Assembly (NCBI GenBank): GCA_001630475.1 | Contig: KV419399.1 | Span: 208,552-272,551, forward strand | Length of the DNA: 64,000 nucleotides | From: Sistotremastrum niveocremeum HHB9708 | Taxonomy: Eukaryota > Basidiomycota > Agaricomycetes > Sistotremastrales > Sistotremastraceae | Direction of reading: 5' to 3' | Shown here: one piece after another, positions 1 to 11,131 of the stretch | Layout: each line of letters starts with the position of its first letter | Position numbering within the stretch: the first letter of the stretch is position 1 | Translations under genes and position numbers: made by a program | Notes under the pieces: generated by a model | What the model saw: the letters and a program-made list of their open reading frames with translations, nothing else | The model's database searches: none | What the model was told of the DNA's origin: nothing

Positions 1-505
1 CAAGAAAGCATTACGCAGGAGTCTACTCCCCCCAGAGCTCCTTCGGACGCAGCTGAGTAAGTTCCAAGCTTCGAAATTGTTGAGTGATACTCACTGGACA
101 ACTTCGCCTTCAGAAGGGTCTTTGGCTTCTTTCCCAATAGTGACGTCCAAAACAGCGTCACCCAGGAGTCTACTCCTCCAAGGGCTCCTTCGGACGCAGC
201 TGAGTAAGTCCCATTTTTATTTTATTTTATTGAGTGATACTCACCTGTTGACTTTGCCGTTAGGAGGATCTTTGGGTCCCTGCCGAATAGTGACGTGGAA
301 GGTAGTATTACGCAGGAGTCTACTCCTGCGAGAGCTCCTTCGAACGTAGCTAGGTAAGTCCCAACTTTGAGAATCTTGTCTAGTGACATTGACTTAACAA
401 CTTCGCCGTCAGGAGGCTCTTCCGGTCATTGCCTGATAGTGACGTCCAAGACAGCCGCTATGAGGCGTCTACGTCTCCTAATAGAGGCTCTACGCACGAC
501 AATCC
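1..505 (+). repeat. Tandem exon-intron repeat (4 units, ~150 bp period)
   Basis: Four diverged copies of an exon-plus-intron unit lie head to tail. The exon parts are 90, 90 and 93 nt with one partial copy at the window edge. The intron parts share gtaagt at the start, a GAGTGATACTCAC-like core and an ACTTCGCCGTCAG-like end. Because the exon length is a multiple of three, each duplication kept the frame. Confidence 0.8.
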
Positions 506-2876
506 GTAAGCTTGAATCATGTTCAAATTAGTGATGTGAAATATGATATGATATGATATTTTCACCAAATTTTGGAATATCGATATCGTGATCGATATCG
601 CAAATCCCAATATCTCGGAAATATCATATCGATATCGCGATATCGATATTTTGTTTTCAAAATCAAAATATCGCATCGATTTAAATCGATTTTTATCACT
701 TGTGCGATTTAAATCAGTTTGATATCAGTTTTTATCAGTTTAAATTGCAATTTTTTCTCATAACCTTCTGTAATCTACATATACCCTCCAGTATATCATG
801 ATATCATGGTACTGTGGTGCTATATCAACCTCTACATACAGTCCCCAGTGATATCTGTGAATGAATGATGACCTCATGGGAAGGTTCAGCACCTGTGGGA
901 CCTGTGATGGAGGGTGACGGAGGGTGACATGGGTGACATCTGGTCCCCAGAGGGTGGGAACTCACCTATATATGAGGGATATCACAGTATTATAACATAT
1001 AGGAGGCTATATATCACTTGGAAGGTGATATATACTGAGATATTGAGCCCCAGATACCCCAAATTGACCCCAAAATTGACCCCAGATGACCCCAAAATGA
1101 CCTCAGTTTTTATCAGTTTTGATCGATATTTTGTGATATTGCAAATTCTGGGAAGGGTGATATTATCATATCATGATCACCTCCAAAATCAGAATATTGA
1201 TATCACATATCATATCACTTTGCGATATGATATGATATGATATGCGATATTTTGCGATATTAAATATCCGTTTTTGCAACACTAGTTCAAATACTATTAC
1301 GCAAACTGACCTTTCATGTTGTCCCCACACAGGATTTCCTTGGGATCGTCGGACAGTAATGATGAGGAATCTGTCTTGTCCAGGACTCCGTCGAGATGTC
1401 CGTCTGACCCGCAGCATCCGGGGTGGAAACGTATCCTGGCTCATGAGAATCAAGCTGGCCTACATCCCAGAGTGTTAGCACAGATGTACCATCACACATA
1501 CGTCTCCCCACCGCGCCCAGAGTCTATTGGCCCCCACCTCGAAGAGTTGCTCCACCTGGGGCCTTCATACATCGAGGAGGACTACGACACTCCCATCAAA
1601 GACAATCAACTGAGACTTCCGATTGACGACATACCTCTTCCTCAAGAACCAGCACCGGATCCCTACCCTCCTCAATCTGACCCGATCGGTCATCAGCCGA
1701 AGTACATTAAACTCAAGAACAAATTAGCGCACCAGGGTTTTGGCAGGGTCAGAAGCCGCGCTTCTGCTGGTCTGCTGTTCCCGTTGGCTGTAAGCAACTC
1801 ATTCTGTGAAATATTCCATTCTTTTCATCGAGACTTAGGTGCGCAAGGCTCTCGTCCGACGATCCCTTCCTGCTGGGTCTCTTCAAACTCGGTGGGGTGT
1901 ACAGAACGATTCGGCCAACCTTCATGCAGAAATATTCGAAGAAGGTCGTATCCCCATGAATATATCTGACCACATCTTGGTTCTGGGCACCAGTTGTCTT
2001 GTCGGCGAGCTTCCCATCCACTATGGAATCGAAAAGTGTATCCGGGGTGCTAGCCCTTCTCATTTGGTCTTCATCCGACGGATTGAGAACAGAGATGTGA
2101 GTAATGAGCTGTCCATTTGGAGAGGACTGTGATTTACATTATCTCCTTCAGGGCAAGGCACACTGCGCTGATCGCTTCGTCGATGCCTGGGACTGGAGGA
2201 GAGCTGGCGACGATCTAGTTTTGGAATGGCGAGGAGAATCGGCCAGTCCTATTATCGTCTATCCACCTTGGGATATCTCGGGAAATCAACCCAAGCCGTT
2301 CTGGTACCCTGTTGAGGATTTCGCGAGTAAATACCTTGTACAACTGGTTCCGCGTGCCGAAACTTACCTAGGGCTGCGGGAGCTTCTAGGAGACCAGCCA
2401 TATAGCAAAGAGGTGAGTACAGCTGATATGTGTTGGTTTCTTTTCATGACCGAATCATATATAGTATGCCGCCCTTCGCGCTTGGCTTCAAAACCGCCAT
2501 GCTTCCTGGGTATGTCTACCGTCCGAACATCCGCAAAGGTGTATCTTTGACATCAGTGACAGGCACCCTTCTTTGTGCAAGCTGCGGTCAATCACAAATA
2601 TCTGTTGGTCATGGAGTCGAATGAGTATAAACATCAGGCAAGGCTCGAGATGGAGCGTGAGGGGTCGAGACATGAAGTTATGCACGAAACCCCTCGTCAT
2701 ATTCGGGTGCTCGATTTCCTTGAATCGAATGATGTTTGTGCGCAGGCAGCAAGAGCTGCCTGTGCATCGCCTACGGACACCGCCCTCGAGGAGATTCGAC
2801 TTAGGGCTTTGTTGAATCATGAATCTGCGTGGTATCGACGATCCTTGGGTATAGGGCAGATAAGGAAGAGATATTA
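1..2876 (+). CDS. Unknown protein with repeated exons (5' end outside window)
   Basis: I do not recognise this protein. The visible part starts with four copies of a ~30-residue repeat, each on its own ~90-nt exon (about 1-56, 114-203, 264-353, 413-505) and each followed by a ~60-nt intron with a gtaag donor. The unit reads roughly PNSDV..S.TQESTP.RAPS. An intron that now holds a 756-bp element follows, and coding resumes at about 1310 in phase. The downstream part (about 1310-2876) reads through further short introns near 1792-1838, 2098-2153 and 2413-2467 as a moderately charged globular protein with motifs such as DAWDWRRAGDD and YPPWDISGN. The 3' end is uncertain: one frame stops at 2876, and another open frame continues to a donor near 2913. 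The start lies left of the window. Existence of the gene is well supported by phase-consistent splicing; its function is unknown. Confidence 0.55.
529..1284. mobile_element. hAT-like non-autonomous element (756 bp), GATATC-rich
   Basis: The element is flanked by perfect 8-bp direct repeats GTTCAAAT at 521-528 and 1285-1292. Its ends are imperfect inverted repeats: TAGTGATGTGAAAT on the left, and TAGTGTTGCAAAAA as the reverse complement on the right. An 8-bp target duplication and TAG-type ends are the hallmarks of hAT transposons. It has no transposase frame. The interior is packed with GATATCGATATCG and ATATGATATG motifs near both ends. It lies inside an intron of the gene with repeated exons, with intact splice sites at 506 and about 1309. 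Confidence 0.85.
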
Positions 2877-3335
2877 GAGAAGCTGATCGTTGATGGGAGA
2901 GGCTGGCGAGCAGGTAAGTGTCATTTAAGTCGCAGATAGTCCCCTTCATACCAAGATAATGGTTTACGATGTATGTCTTGCTGCACGAAATGTATCATCT
3001 TGTTATTTGACGTCATTGACGACCGTTTGTGAACGCTGTGTGCTTGTGTGTGCCAATGAGTTTTCACGAACATTGCATCGGAACGAAATGACGAGCTACA
3101 AACATGCAAAAGAACTAGTCAATTTCACAGAGTCTGCCAGATTGAAAAGGGCACAAGACATAAACAGGCTGGGATGCTTATTTCGTTTAATGAACATGGG
3201 CTTTGTGAGAATGGTTGGAAGAGAATTGAGTTTCACTGATTACGGGGAGCAAAGGCAATATTCGGAAAGAGCACCCTGATTGATGGAAGTTTCACGTTCG
3301 ATTTCTGAGGTTGAGCCAGAGGTGCATGCGAAGAC

Positions 3336-4291
3336 TCAGATGGAGCAGAACTTGGGACTTGCGATATGTCGCAAAGAGTTGATTCTGTAGCTATCGAATA
3401 CCCAATGAGCTTCATCATGCGATTCAGATACGAGAAGTATCTAGAGTTCCAAGGTCCAGTCCACGTGACTGGTCGTATTGGGCAACCGGACCGAAGTCGC
3501 GACTGGACTGCAGTTGCCAGTTGCCTCGGTTTCTGAAAATCAGGCAACCGGCAACCGCAGTCATGACCAGTCGTGACCACGGTTGCGACCGATACTCAGG
3601 GAAACCCTTAAGGGTCCCCAAACAGGGTGCTCAGAGGGTAATGTAGTGGTATTTTCCTCATGTATGGTCATGTATTCATGGTATATGATATATATACAGT
3701 ATATATATGATCAATAGACACCAATAGACTATATATAAGAGGGTAAAACAATATATTAATCATTAAAATATTACATTTATAGGGCAGGCAACTGGTCATG
3801 ACTGGTCATTTGATGACTGGTTGCCGGACCGCAACTGCAGTTGCAGTTGCCAGTCACAGGAAATTTGGAATTTGGCAACCGGTCGCAGTTGCCAGTCACG
3901 AGGAATTTTGGAAAAAGTCCAGTCGTGACTGGACTTTGGAACTCTAGAAGTATCGGACACGCACCTTTCGTTTGATACCCTTCCCGTTGCTCCCCCGGAT
4001 CCTTCGCCTCGCCACGGATCGCCTTGCCACGGAACCGTTGCCTGGAGGGTGATCTAGCATCAGATAGATGACAAGAATGAAGGACCTACTTGGCAGGGTA
4101 AGCGCATTCTTGGTATTTCTCCAAGCAGCGCTGACAAGGAGTACCTTGATCACATCTTCTTTTAGCTTCTGGGAGCTAGGAATCAGCAACGAACGACCTG
4201 AGGAATTCGTGAGGCCAAACTCACTACTGCACGGATAACAAGCCATGTAAGCTTTCTTCTTCTGAACTGGGTTTGGTAGGACGGAGCTCAT
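3336..4291 (-). pseudogene. Small Zn2Cys6 zinc-cluster protein gene, exon split by a hAT-like MITE
   Basis: After removal of two short introns (about 4176-4231 and 4055-4101) the N-terminal region gives a canonical fungal zinc cluster: C-YP-C-SKAKRR-C-DQGTP-C-QR-C-LEKYQE-C, spacing CX2CX6CX5CX2CX6C. This motif coordinates two zinc ions and binds DNA in fungal transcription factors. Without the inserted element at 3442-3946 the frame runs on through ...GACPILLVSESHDEAH... to a stop at 3336-3338, giving only about 115-120 residues with no fungal transcription-factor middle domain. The element plus duplicated target is 513 bp (a multiple of three) but it carries an early in-frame stop. The ATG at 4291 directly precedes the cluster; an upstream exon at 4300-4415 is possible. 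The zinc cluster is clear, whether the gene still works is not. Confidence 0.6.
3442..3946. mobile_element. hAT-like MITE, family A copy 1 (505 bp)
   Basis: It has perfect 8-bp target duplications GAAGTATC at 3434-3441 and 3947-3954. The terminal inverted repeats are TAGAGTTCCAAGGTCCAGTC on the left and TAGAGTTCCAAAGTCCAGTC on the right (reverse complement). The interior has many copies of CCAGTCACGACTGG-like and GGCAACTGC-like motifs at both ends and an AT-rich core. It carries no coding capacity. Another member of the same family lies at 9075-9583. Confidence 0.9.
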
Positions 4292-4627
4292 GTTGTTGTG
4301 GACGTTCCAGGTCGGATGTGGGCCACACGAGAACGCTGTGATGGTTGATCTCCGAGCCGCGCGTATCGAGTTTCGTGAGGGCGACAGTCGTCGGAGGGGT
4401 GGATGGGCTAGACAAAAGAAATCTAGATTTCCTCGCTATTCAAGAGAGAGGATTTTGAGGCTGGTTGTAATTGGTGCGTTCTAGTCTTGATTGAATGTGT
4501 CTTTATGAATGTGTGGCTTTGAAGACGGCAATGACGCCGTTTCTCAGGGAGCCATAGGTCTGGCTGTGACTTGGTCATGATGATAGACAAGAGTTTGCGT
4601 ACCACAAGTATATTGTGAGTGAATATT

Positions 4628-6577
4628 CTATACATTTGGAGGAGCGTGTCGCCCCGCTGCAGTATCTCTTGCCCAACCAGGGGGTTTGCCCTTCAACGTG
4701 TTCAACGCGCCCGACGGCATGAAGAATACAAAACCGAATCGACCTGGAGTGAGCTCGTCACCTTCGAAATACGGGCTCGGTTCACCACCCTCGAAGGAAT
4801 GCCACAGATCAGACGATCTGAATATTATAACCGATCCGGGTGGGTACCTTGCGCATGATGAGTTCAAGGCTCAACAAATGACAATCAGGACGCACTCAAA
4901 TAACAGTTTCAAATCATGGAGGACGAGGCCCATCTTTCTCAGCAATTTCTCGTCTCCTGCCCGATAGTATCCCCAATTAACAATGGCACAAAGAGCCCCT
5001 TTACCATCTGAACCGTCCCGGTGGGTCAGCAAGGGGAGCTTCCAGACTATACCACGGCCGAGAAAGGCTCCAAGGTCTTGAACATCTTCCGTCCAGGTGA
5101 TACCAGCCTTGTAAGCTGCATTATAAACCTTCCACTCGTTTGGAAACGCGGCTTTGAACATCATACTGATGATCTCGTGCAACAAGGAGAGTTGGAGGAG
5201 AAGCCATTTGCCATTTGCGACCCTGACCGGTCCACCTGTGAGGTCGCTAGAGGATTTCATCATAGACTGGTGAGGAACGTCAATGGCATGACCCTAACTC
5301 GAAGATAAAGCCCTACCTGCGGGTCATGATTGTGTCCGGTCTCATGCCATGACTGCACCAGGTACGTCACTCCCCGCATCTCGGCATAGGTGGAATCTGC
5401 TTACAAGTCAAAATCCGTCCAGGTCTCGAAGAATGAACGCACCTGGTAACTTTGGAACTTCGTCGGTAGCAGGCTCATTACTAGAACCTTCTTCTGTGTC
5501 TTGCCCCAGAGAAAACTCTGAGCTTTCATCCGACTCATCGTCTTCGACATAGGCCCGATAAGTACGGTCTTCGTCCAACTGTTGTGCAAAGGAGAGGGAA
5601 GGAGGTCTGTGTTGGAGAGAACTCAGGTACGCATAAAAAATCAAATAGAAATCACTAGCTGACGTCTCTGAACTAGAACGAATGCCTTCAAGCCTTTGTT
5701 CACTGTCCCCATGGTATTTGTCACTGGTCGAAGTTTCCTGCACATCCCCAGCATCGAAATAGCAAGTGTCTTTATCTTCGGCCATCCGAATGTCTCGAAC
5801 AGCGTTTGCGTCAGCAGGGTCGGTACTTCTGGGAGCGGTCATGTACGGCTCGGCATCGATCTTTCCGTCACGAATATGCCGTGAGTTTCTGGTGATGACA
5901 CGCATCAACTTTTGGGCAGCAAAACGTTGCGTAGCCCAGTGAGCATGTCTCATGACCTGAGCCTACAGAGCGTTGTCAGCATGGTCCGCTCCTGGAAAAG
6001 ATTTGACGGACTGGAACCCCATCCCATATTCTTTTGCTATTCTTCCCCGGTTTAGCCATATATCTCCATGCAAAATATGCGACCAGTCCCTTGCCATTGA
6101 TGTCCTGCCGGTACCCAGAGTGTGTCGTAGGCGGAGGATCTGATTCTAAAAATTCGCGAGCTTCACAAGAGGCCTGCTCCTGGGCTTGCGCAGATCTCAT
6201 GGGTCTCGCTGCTAATTCGTCCAGATTGACGGGTAGAATCCCGCGATTCTGGTTTTTTCCTGCTCGGTATTCAGCTGCGTTGAGAAGATCTGAGGAGCAG
6301 TCGATTTTGAAACTTGCGTACTCTTCACATTTTCTTTCCAACTGTCTAACCGCAAACTTAGAGCCTTTCTCAGAAATCTGCGTCGATCCTTGGGGATAGC
6401 AGTGACCACTCCGCTTGTGAAGCCAGGAGATGGTATTGGAAAAGATGCTGCGATTTGATTCGCTTTTTGTTTGGCGGTGATGGGAGTAGTTCGCTTGCGT
6501 TTTTTCGAGGTCTGAACCGATGTCGAATCTGATGAGATAGCTTTTCTTTTTACACCCTTCGACGTGCTGATAGTCAT
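4628..6577 (-). CDS. Tet-like 2OG-Fe(II) oxygenase domain protein
   Basis: The C-terminal half has the double-stranded beta-helix signature of Tet/JBP-type dioxygenases, which oxidise methyl groups on DNA or RNA bases using Fe(II) and 2-oxoglutarate. The ligand motif H-x-D is seen in LLTHRDGSDG (near 5030), followed by CAIVNWGYYRAGDE and LGLVLHDLKLLFE. A 48-nt intron (about 4851-4898) joins this to YPPGSVIIFRSSDLWHSF, which has the distal His, and GRFGFVFFMP, which has the 2OG-binding Arg. The N-terminal third is lysine-rich and low in complexity (KKRKRTTPITAKQK), as expected of a nuclear protein. An acidic serine-rich middle exon (5408-5953) follows. The start is set at the first ATG, 6577. 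All catalytic residues appear present. The splice pattern between 6200 and 5260 is inferred. Homologues are heavily expanded in Agaricomycetes. Confidence 0.75.
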
Positions 6578-7797
6578 TGGTTGAGTTTGCTGACTAAGCA
6601 AGTGTTGCGGAGTGACATGACCTATCACATGATGGCCCGGAGGCAATAACTTTTACAGAATTGTGTCGAGTCTATATTGCAGAAACTACCAATAAATCGT
6701 GAGCTGCCATCGTTTTACCTCCAAATCCAACTATGAGAATCTCATGCTAACTAGGCCCTCCTTTTCCTGTGCTAGCTTCATTAATGGACCTCGTCAAGGC
6801 AGAGTTGACATTGGGAAAGACGAACCAAGCTATATATGGGTGAAATTCGAATTCGAGCCTGAGCCTTGCAACACGATTCCATTATGTGAGAGCATAGATA
6901 TTATCAGTCTTGAGATCTATAGATAGGGAGTGGAAAGGATTGAGAATCAAAGGAGCTTGATGATCAAGGCCAAAACTGACCCTCCGAGCCCTCAACGTCA
7001 TCGAAAGCATGCTGTACCCGTGCCTCTGAATGCTGGGAAGGTACTGGAAAGAGATTTGAGGGCCTCCCATACTTTCACAGGGAAGAACAGGCTTCAAACT
7101 CTGTTCCCAGCCTGCTAGTCGTACCCTCTCCTGAGGTCGTCTGCCTCCTAAGGAGACAGACTTCGGAAGGCCGTTTGGTGAGCGTTACTCGATAATTTGA
7201 ACCGACGCAGACTCAGAGCAAGGTAGCTAGTCTTGCTATGAGAGCCTGCGGGTTCTATCAAGTTTATCTTGTGGTCGGCTCCAATAGCTGAAAACGTTTG
7301 TCACGTCAAAAAACGCGAAATCAAAGAGATTCAGACTAACGATTCCACGTACAGCATGCTCGACCACATATAGATGCCTCCAAATCGTAACGAGAGGGAT
7401 GCAGGGCCGAATGAGTGTTAGGGATGGCACGCGAAGCCTGTCGATGAGGGTGCACGAAGCGAGACGCGTTCGTGACGTGACATAACGTGCCGCGAACCTT
7501 GCGCTGTGGCACATTTGGCCCTCTTATTCAGTCTTTGGCACACAATTTTTGAGCAACTATATTCAAAATAGCGTGTATGATAAGCAGATTTCAGTAACTA
7601 CAAATATATACAAGTAATAAACATATACAGGACAATGAAAGCTAGAGAGCGGAAGCAGATGGACGGGGTAAAAACAATTTTGGGCAGCTCATTCAACTTG
7701 TTTCAGGAAAGGACGATGGGGAATGCTGGACTTGAAACGTCAAACGTGAATAAGTCAGCAAGACAACTCACGAGATTCAATGAGAGAGGAACGAGAC
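6578..7797. other. Intergenic stretch, no supported gene
   Basis: Only short scattered open frames occur here and none has coding-like continuity or a recognisable domain. I see no repeat or element ends. Confidence 0.5.
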
Positions 7798-8867
7798 TCA
7801 CAAAGACCCTTCAGCTTCTCTTTCCTGAAGTTCCAACTCGGCCTTTGCAATCACCTCTTCGATATTTCTGAGACGGTGTTGTGCGAACACTCCCAAAGGC
7901 ATGTCCCTAGCACGAAAGGGTGGATGTAGATGAGGCACATATCCCGGGATAAGGTGCGCTTCATCATAGTCACATAACATGTACTTGAAATGACCTTTCA
8001 ACCCCACAGGCGCCAGGTACGTCCTTGAACAACCTGGCATGGGGCAAATCCACTCGGGGGGATTACGCCCCTGACGAAGATGCTGAGGGTGGCTTAGGGC
8101 CGCGGCACGATACGCGAGTTTGGCGGCTAGTTCGACGAGTTGGTCGGAACAAGATGGTTCTGGAATTGCACTTGGGGCTGATAGGGAAAGCTGGTATTCG
8201 AGGGAAGGGGGGGCTTCGACGGACGGGGGAGTTTCGACTGAAGGAGGGGTTTGGACGGTAGGGGGAGTTTGGACGGTAGGGGGAGTTTGGACGGTAGGGA
8301 CATAGTCCACAGAAGGGCAGTACTCATGGGACGGCGGTGTCTCGACCTCGGTGAAAGAGGGAGCAGAAGACGGGGGAGATGGGGCTAGGTAGTACTGGGT
8401 GAGCTGAGAGGTTTCTGGTCTGACTGTAGGATCGGCGATCTGGCTCCCAAAAGGTACCCCATTGTGTTGCAGGTTTGAGGATGAGTTGTTGAGCAACACG
8501 CCGGTGGAGGTGGCCACAGCATTGTTGCGACCGGGCACGTCCTGGGGAAAGAAAGTTTGGTGGAAGGTGGGAGCGACCGACGACGCATGAGAGGCATGGT
8601 CGAGTTGGGCATGTGCTATGAAAGCATAAAAATTGGAGTATCTTCCGTGATTACATTCGAAAGGAATGGACTTCGAGATTGTCAGGGACTTCATTGTAGG
8701 AATGAGAAGGAAAGGAAAGAAAAACGTACCGGGTCGGTGAAGATCTGCACCCACGTGGGAACTACGGTTGCTGGTCGCTGCTGATAGGGTGCATGACAAG
8801 AAAATTCTTGACCTGGAGAGGACCAGGGGTGGCCATTGCCAGTAGTGGAGGACGAGACGAGGTTCAT
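7798..8867 (-). CDS. Zinc-finger-like protein with Pro/Thr-rich repeats
   Basis: The C-terminal region has a C2H2-like segment, WICPMPGCSRTY...LKGHFKYMLC, with a CX4C pair and a following His, then a helical tail (NIEEVIAKAELELQEREAE) that should form a coiled coil. The central region is Pro/Ser/Thr-rich with a tandem PPTVQT/PPSVET repeat coded by an 18-bp minisatellite at about 8196-8302. The ATG at 8867 begins MNLVSSSTTGNGHP and joins the main frame through an intron whose donor is at about 8730; the acceptor is uncertain (one in-phase option is near 8546). The architecture suggests a DNA-binding or regulatory protein, but this is inference. I know no named family. Confidence 0.55.
8196..8302. 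repeat. 18-bp minisatellite within coding sequence
   Basis: At least three near-identical copies of GGGGGAGTTTGGACGGTA are followed by diverged copies. Read on the minus strand they encode PPTVQT/PPSVET repeats. The period is a multiple of three, so copy-number change keeps the frame. Confidence 0.85.
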
Positions 8868-9074
8868 TGCTGTGAAATGCCGTCGTCGTCGCACAGTGAT
8901 GGCGTTGACGGCGCCTCCCGAACACTAGCTATACAGTGCGGAGATACCGGCTTTCCCAAGCAACGACGTCATTTCAAAGACCGAACCTACTATAGCACTC
9001 ATTCAAACATGTAGATTCAACTCAAATTCGATATATACAGATAATGATGTTACATTGGCATAGTCGGCGAGCAA

Positions 9075-9583
9075 TAGGGTTCTGAGGTCCAGTCACGACT
9101 GGACTTTTGACCCCCGGAGGGTGCGACTGGCAACTGCCGGTCCGGTTGCCATCCAAAATTTTGCGTGACTGGCAACTGCGACTGCGGTTGCGGTCCGGCA
9201 ACCGGTCACGGCTGCAACCGGTTGTGCAACCAGTCATGGCCACTTTTCCCAGTCACAACTGGTCTTTTCTTAATATTTTAATCATTATTATATTATATAT
9301 GCTGTATATACACCTCATATGATGTGATACATGCCTATAGACACCAATATATACTGTATATGTCACTATAAACCCCCATTTGGGACCCAAAATACCCTCT
9401 GGGTACCCTGGTTGGGGACCCTTAAGGGTCCTCGGTTGCGACCACGGTCACGACCGGTCATGACTGCAGTTGCCGGTTGCCTGAATTTCCAAGAACCTAG
9501 GCAACCGGCAACTGCGGTCCGGTCACGGTCCGGTCGCGACCTGCGGTTGCCACCGGTCACGGCAACTGGACCTTGGAACACTA
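9075..9583. mobile_element. hAT-like MITE, family A copy 2 (509 bp)
   Basis: Perfect 8-bp target duplications GCGAGCAA lie at 9067-9074 and 9584-9591. The ends are TAGGGTTCTGAGGTCCAGT and, as reverse complement, TAGTGTTCCAAGGTCCAGT. It shares the CCAGTCACGACTGG and GGCAACTGC motif arrays, the AT-rich core and a CCCTTAAGGGTC segment with the element at 3442-3946, which is similar in length. It lies between genes. Confidence 0.9.
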
Positions 9584-9898
9584 GCGAGCAAGAGTGGAAG
9601 GGCAACGAAGTGAAACACAACGAAAGGCATCAGTCGGATGGAAAGAGCGGATCGAAGAGCGGATCTGTAAACTGCAAGGTGTCAAGACGATTTGAAGGGA
9701 TCGCAAGTGATGGCAGTAGGACTTACTTGGCCTGTTCAGCTTATTCCTCGACTTCGCGGGCTGGTTCTGCTTCCTGGATTTCTCCATCATCGTCGTAGCC
9801 CGGGCCCTCGTAACCGGAACCGATGAAGTTCAGTTCAGCATCAACAGCTCCCTCAACCACTTCCTCGTCCGGTTCAGCATCTTGACTGCCTTCCTTTC

Positions 9899-10016
9899 CT
9901 CGTCCTCCTCCTCCTCCTTCGGCTTCCTCCTCCTCCTCCTTCGGCTTCCTCCTCCTCCTTCTTCGGCTTCCTCCTCCTCCTCCTCCTCCTCTTCCTCCTC
10001 TTCTTCGGTTTCGTCC
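9899..10016. repeat. Polypurine/polypyrimidine low-complexity tract
   Basis: This stretch is almost pure CCT/CTC/TTC triplets on the plus strand, with interspersed CGGCTTC. On the minus strand it is open in all three frames, encoding Glu, Arg/Lys or Gly-rich stretches. It is slippage-prone and makes the 3' end of the surrounding gene uncertain. Confidence 0.9.
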
Positions 10017-11131
10017 TCGTCTCCATCAATTTGGATAAGCTCACCATCATCCTTGAGTTCTTGGTAGAGCTGTTCTTCATAAGTGTCGATACCCCGAGAA
10101 GGATCTTCCTGCAATCCTTTGGCGTCGAAGACTTCCTTGTCCCACATCTTGAAGAGGTTGATGACAGAGGTCTTCTTTTCCGCCAGTCCTTTAAGCAAAT
10201 ATTTGAGATAACAATTGAAATCTTCTTGATATGGAATATTGCTGATCGGGCCGACTGGATGGAAAGTAGGATCGACAGACACGATCCAACGAGCCTAGGA
10301 ATAGTCCGCGATGTCAGATTATTCACAAATGGAGTAGTGTACGACTTACCCAGATGGCCGCCCCAGCAATCAGTCCAGGCGTAGTACGTCGGACACCCCA
10401 TTGTCGGCCAGAGACCAATCCGTAAAAGACAACGTCTTTGAGTGGGACATAAATGGCGGCGGGTCCCCATAGCATTCCTTGCGCGATCTGGAAGAGAATT
10501 CAGCTCCATCCACTCATCGAAAAGCTCATGTGAGGCAACTCACGGCAATTAGGGTCGGATGACGGAAAACTGCATATGCTCCTTCAGCTGGATCTTCGTT
10601 CTGGTAGAGAATTGGTGCCCAAGTATGATATCCTTCGACTTTTTTGTTACCCTTGGTGCGGGCTTTCTTGTCCCACCCAACAAGCATCTTGAAGCGTTCT
10701 CGACTGGTGGAGCATTTGAGGTCCTTCTGGGGGACCGCGAATATGTTACTGCCGCTCTTTCTACGGAGCATGTTGGCGAGATGAGAGCGGTGATTTTGCA
10801 TAGCCTTGTTGAACTGTATGAAGGGAAGAGAATATTTTCAGTTATTGTGGATTTAGAGACAATGATGTGACTTACCACTTTTTGGAATTGGTATTCGTCA
10901 AAGAAATCGTGGAACTTCTGGGAAACCAACTCGGCGAGATCTTGATATTGCCCTTGTAGGGCGGTCTCCTCGCTATCGAATCGATGGGAAGGATTGTAAT
11001 CTGGGTCAGATCCCAACCCAAAAGTATCGGCAGGATCCCGGAGCCATATCATCCCCATGACAGTGAACTTCTTTGCATAAACTCTGATGCGTTTGAGTTC
11101 ACCGTCACTGAAGCGACGGAGTCGCTTGGTA

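Noticed and set aside
9882-10067. Plus-strand poly-Ser/Leu frame
   Set aside because: It is the antisense of the Glu/Arg polypurine tract of the gene at 9830-12440.
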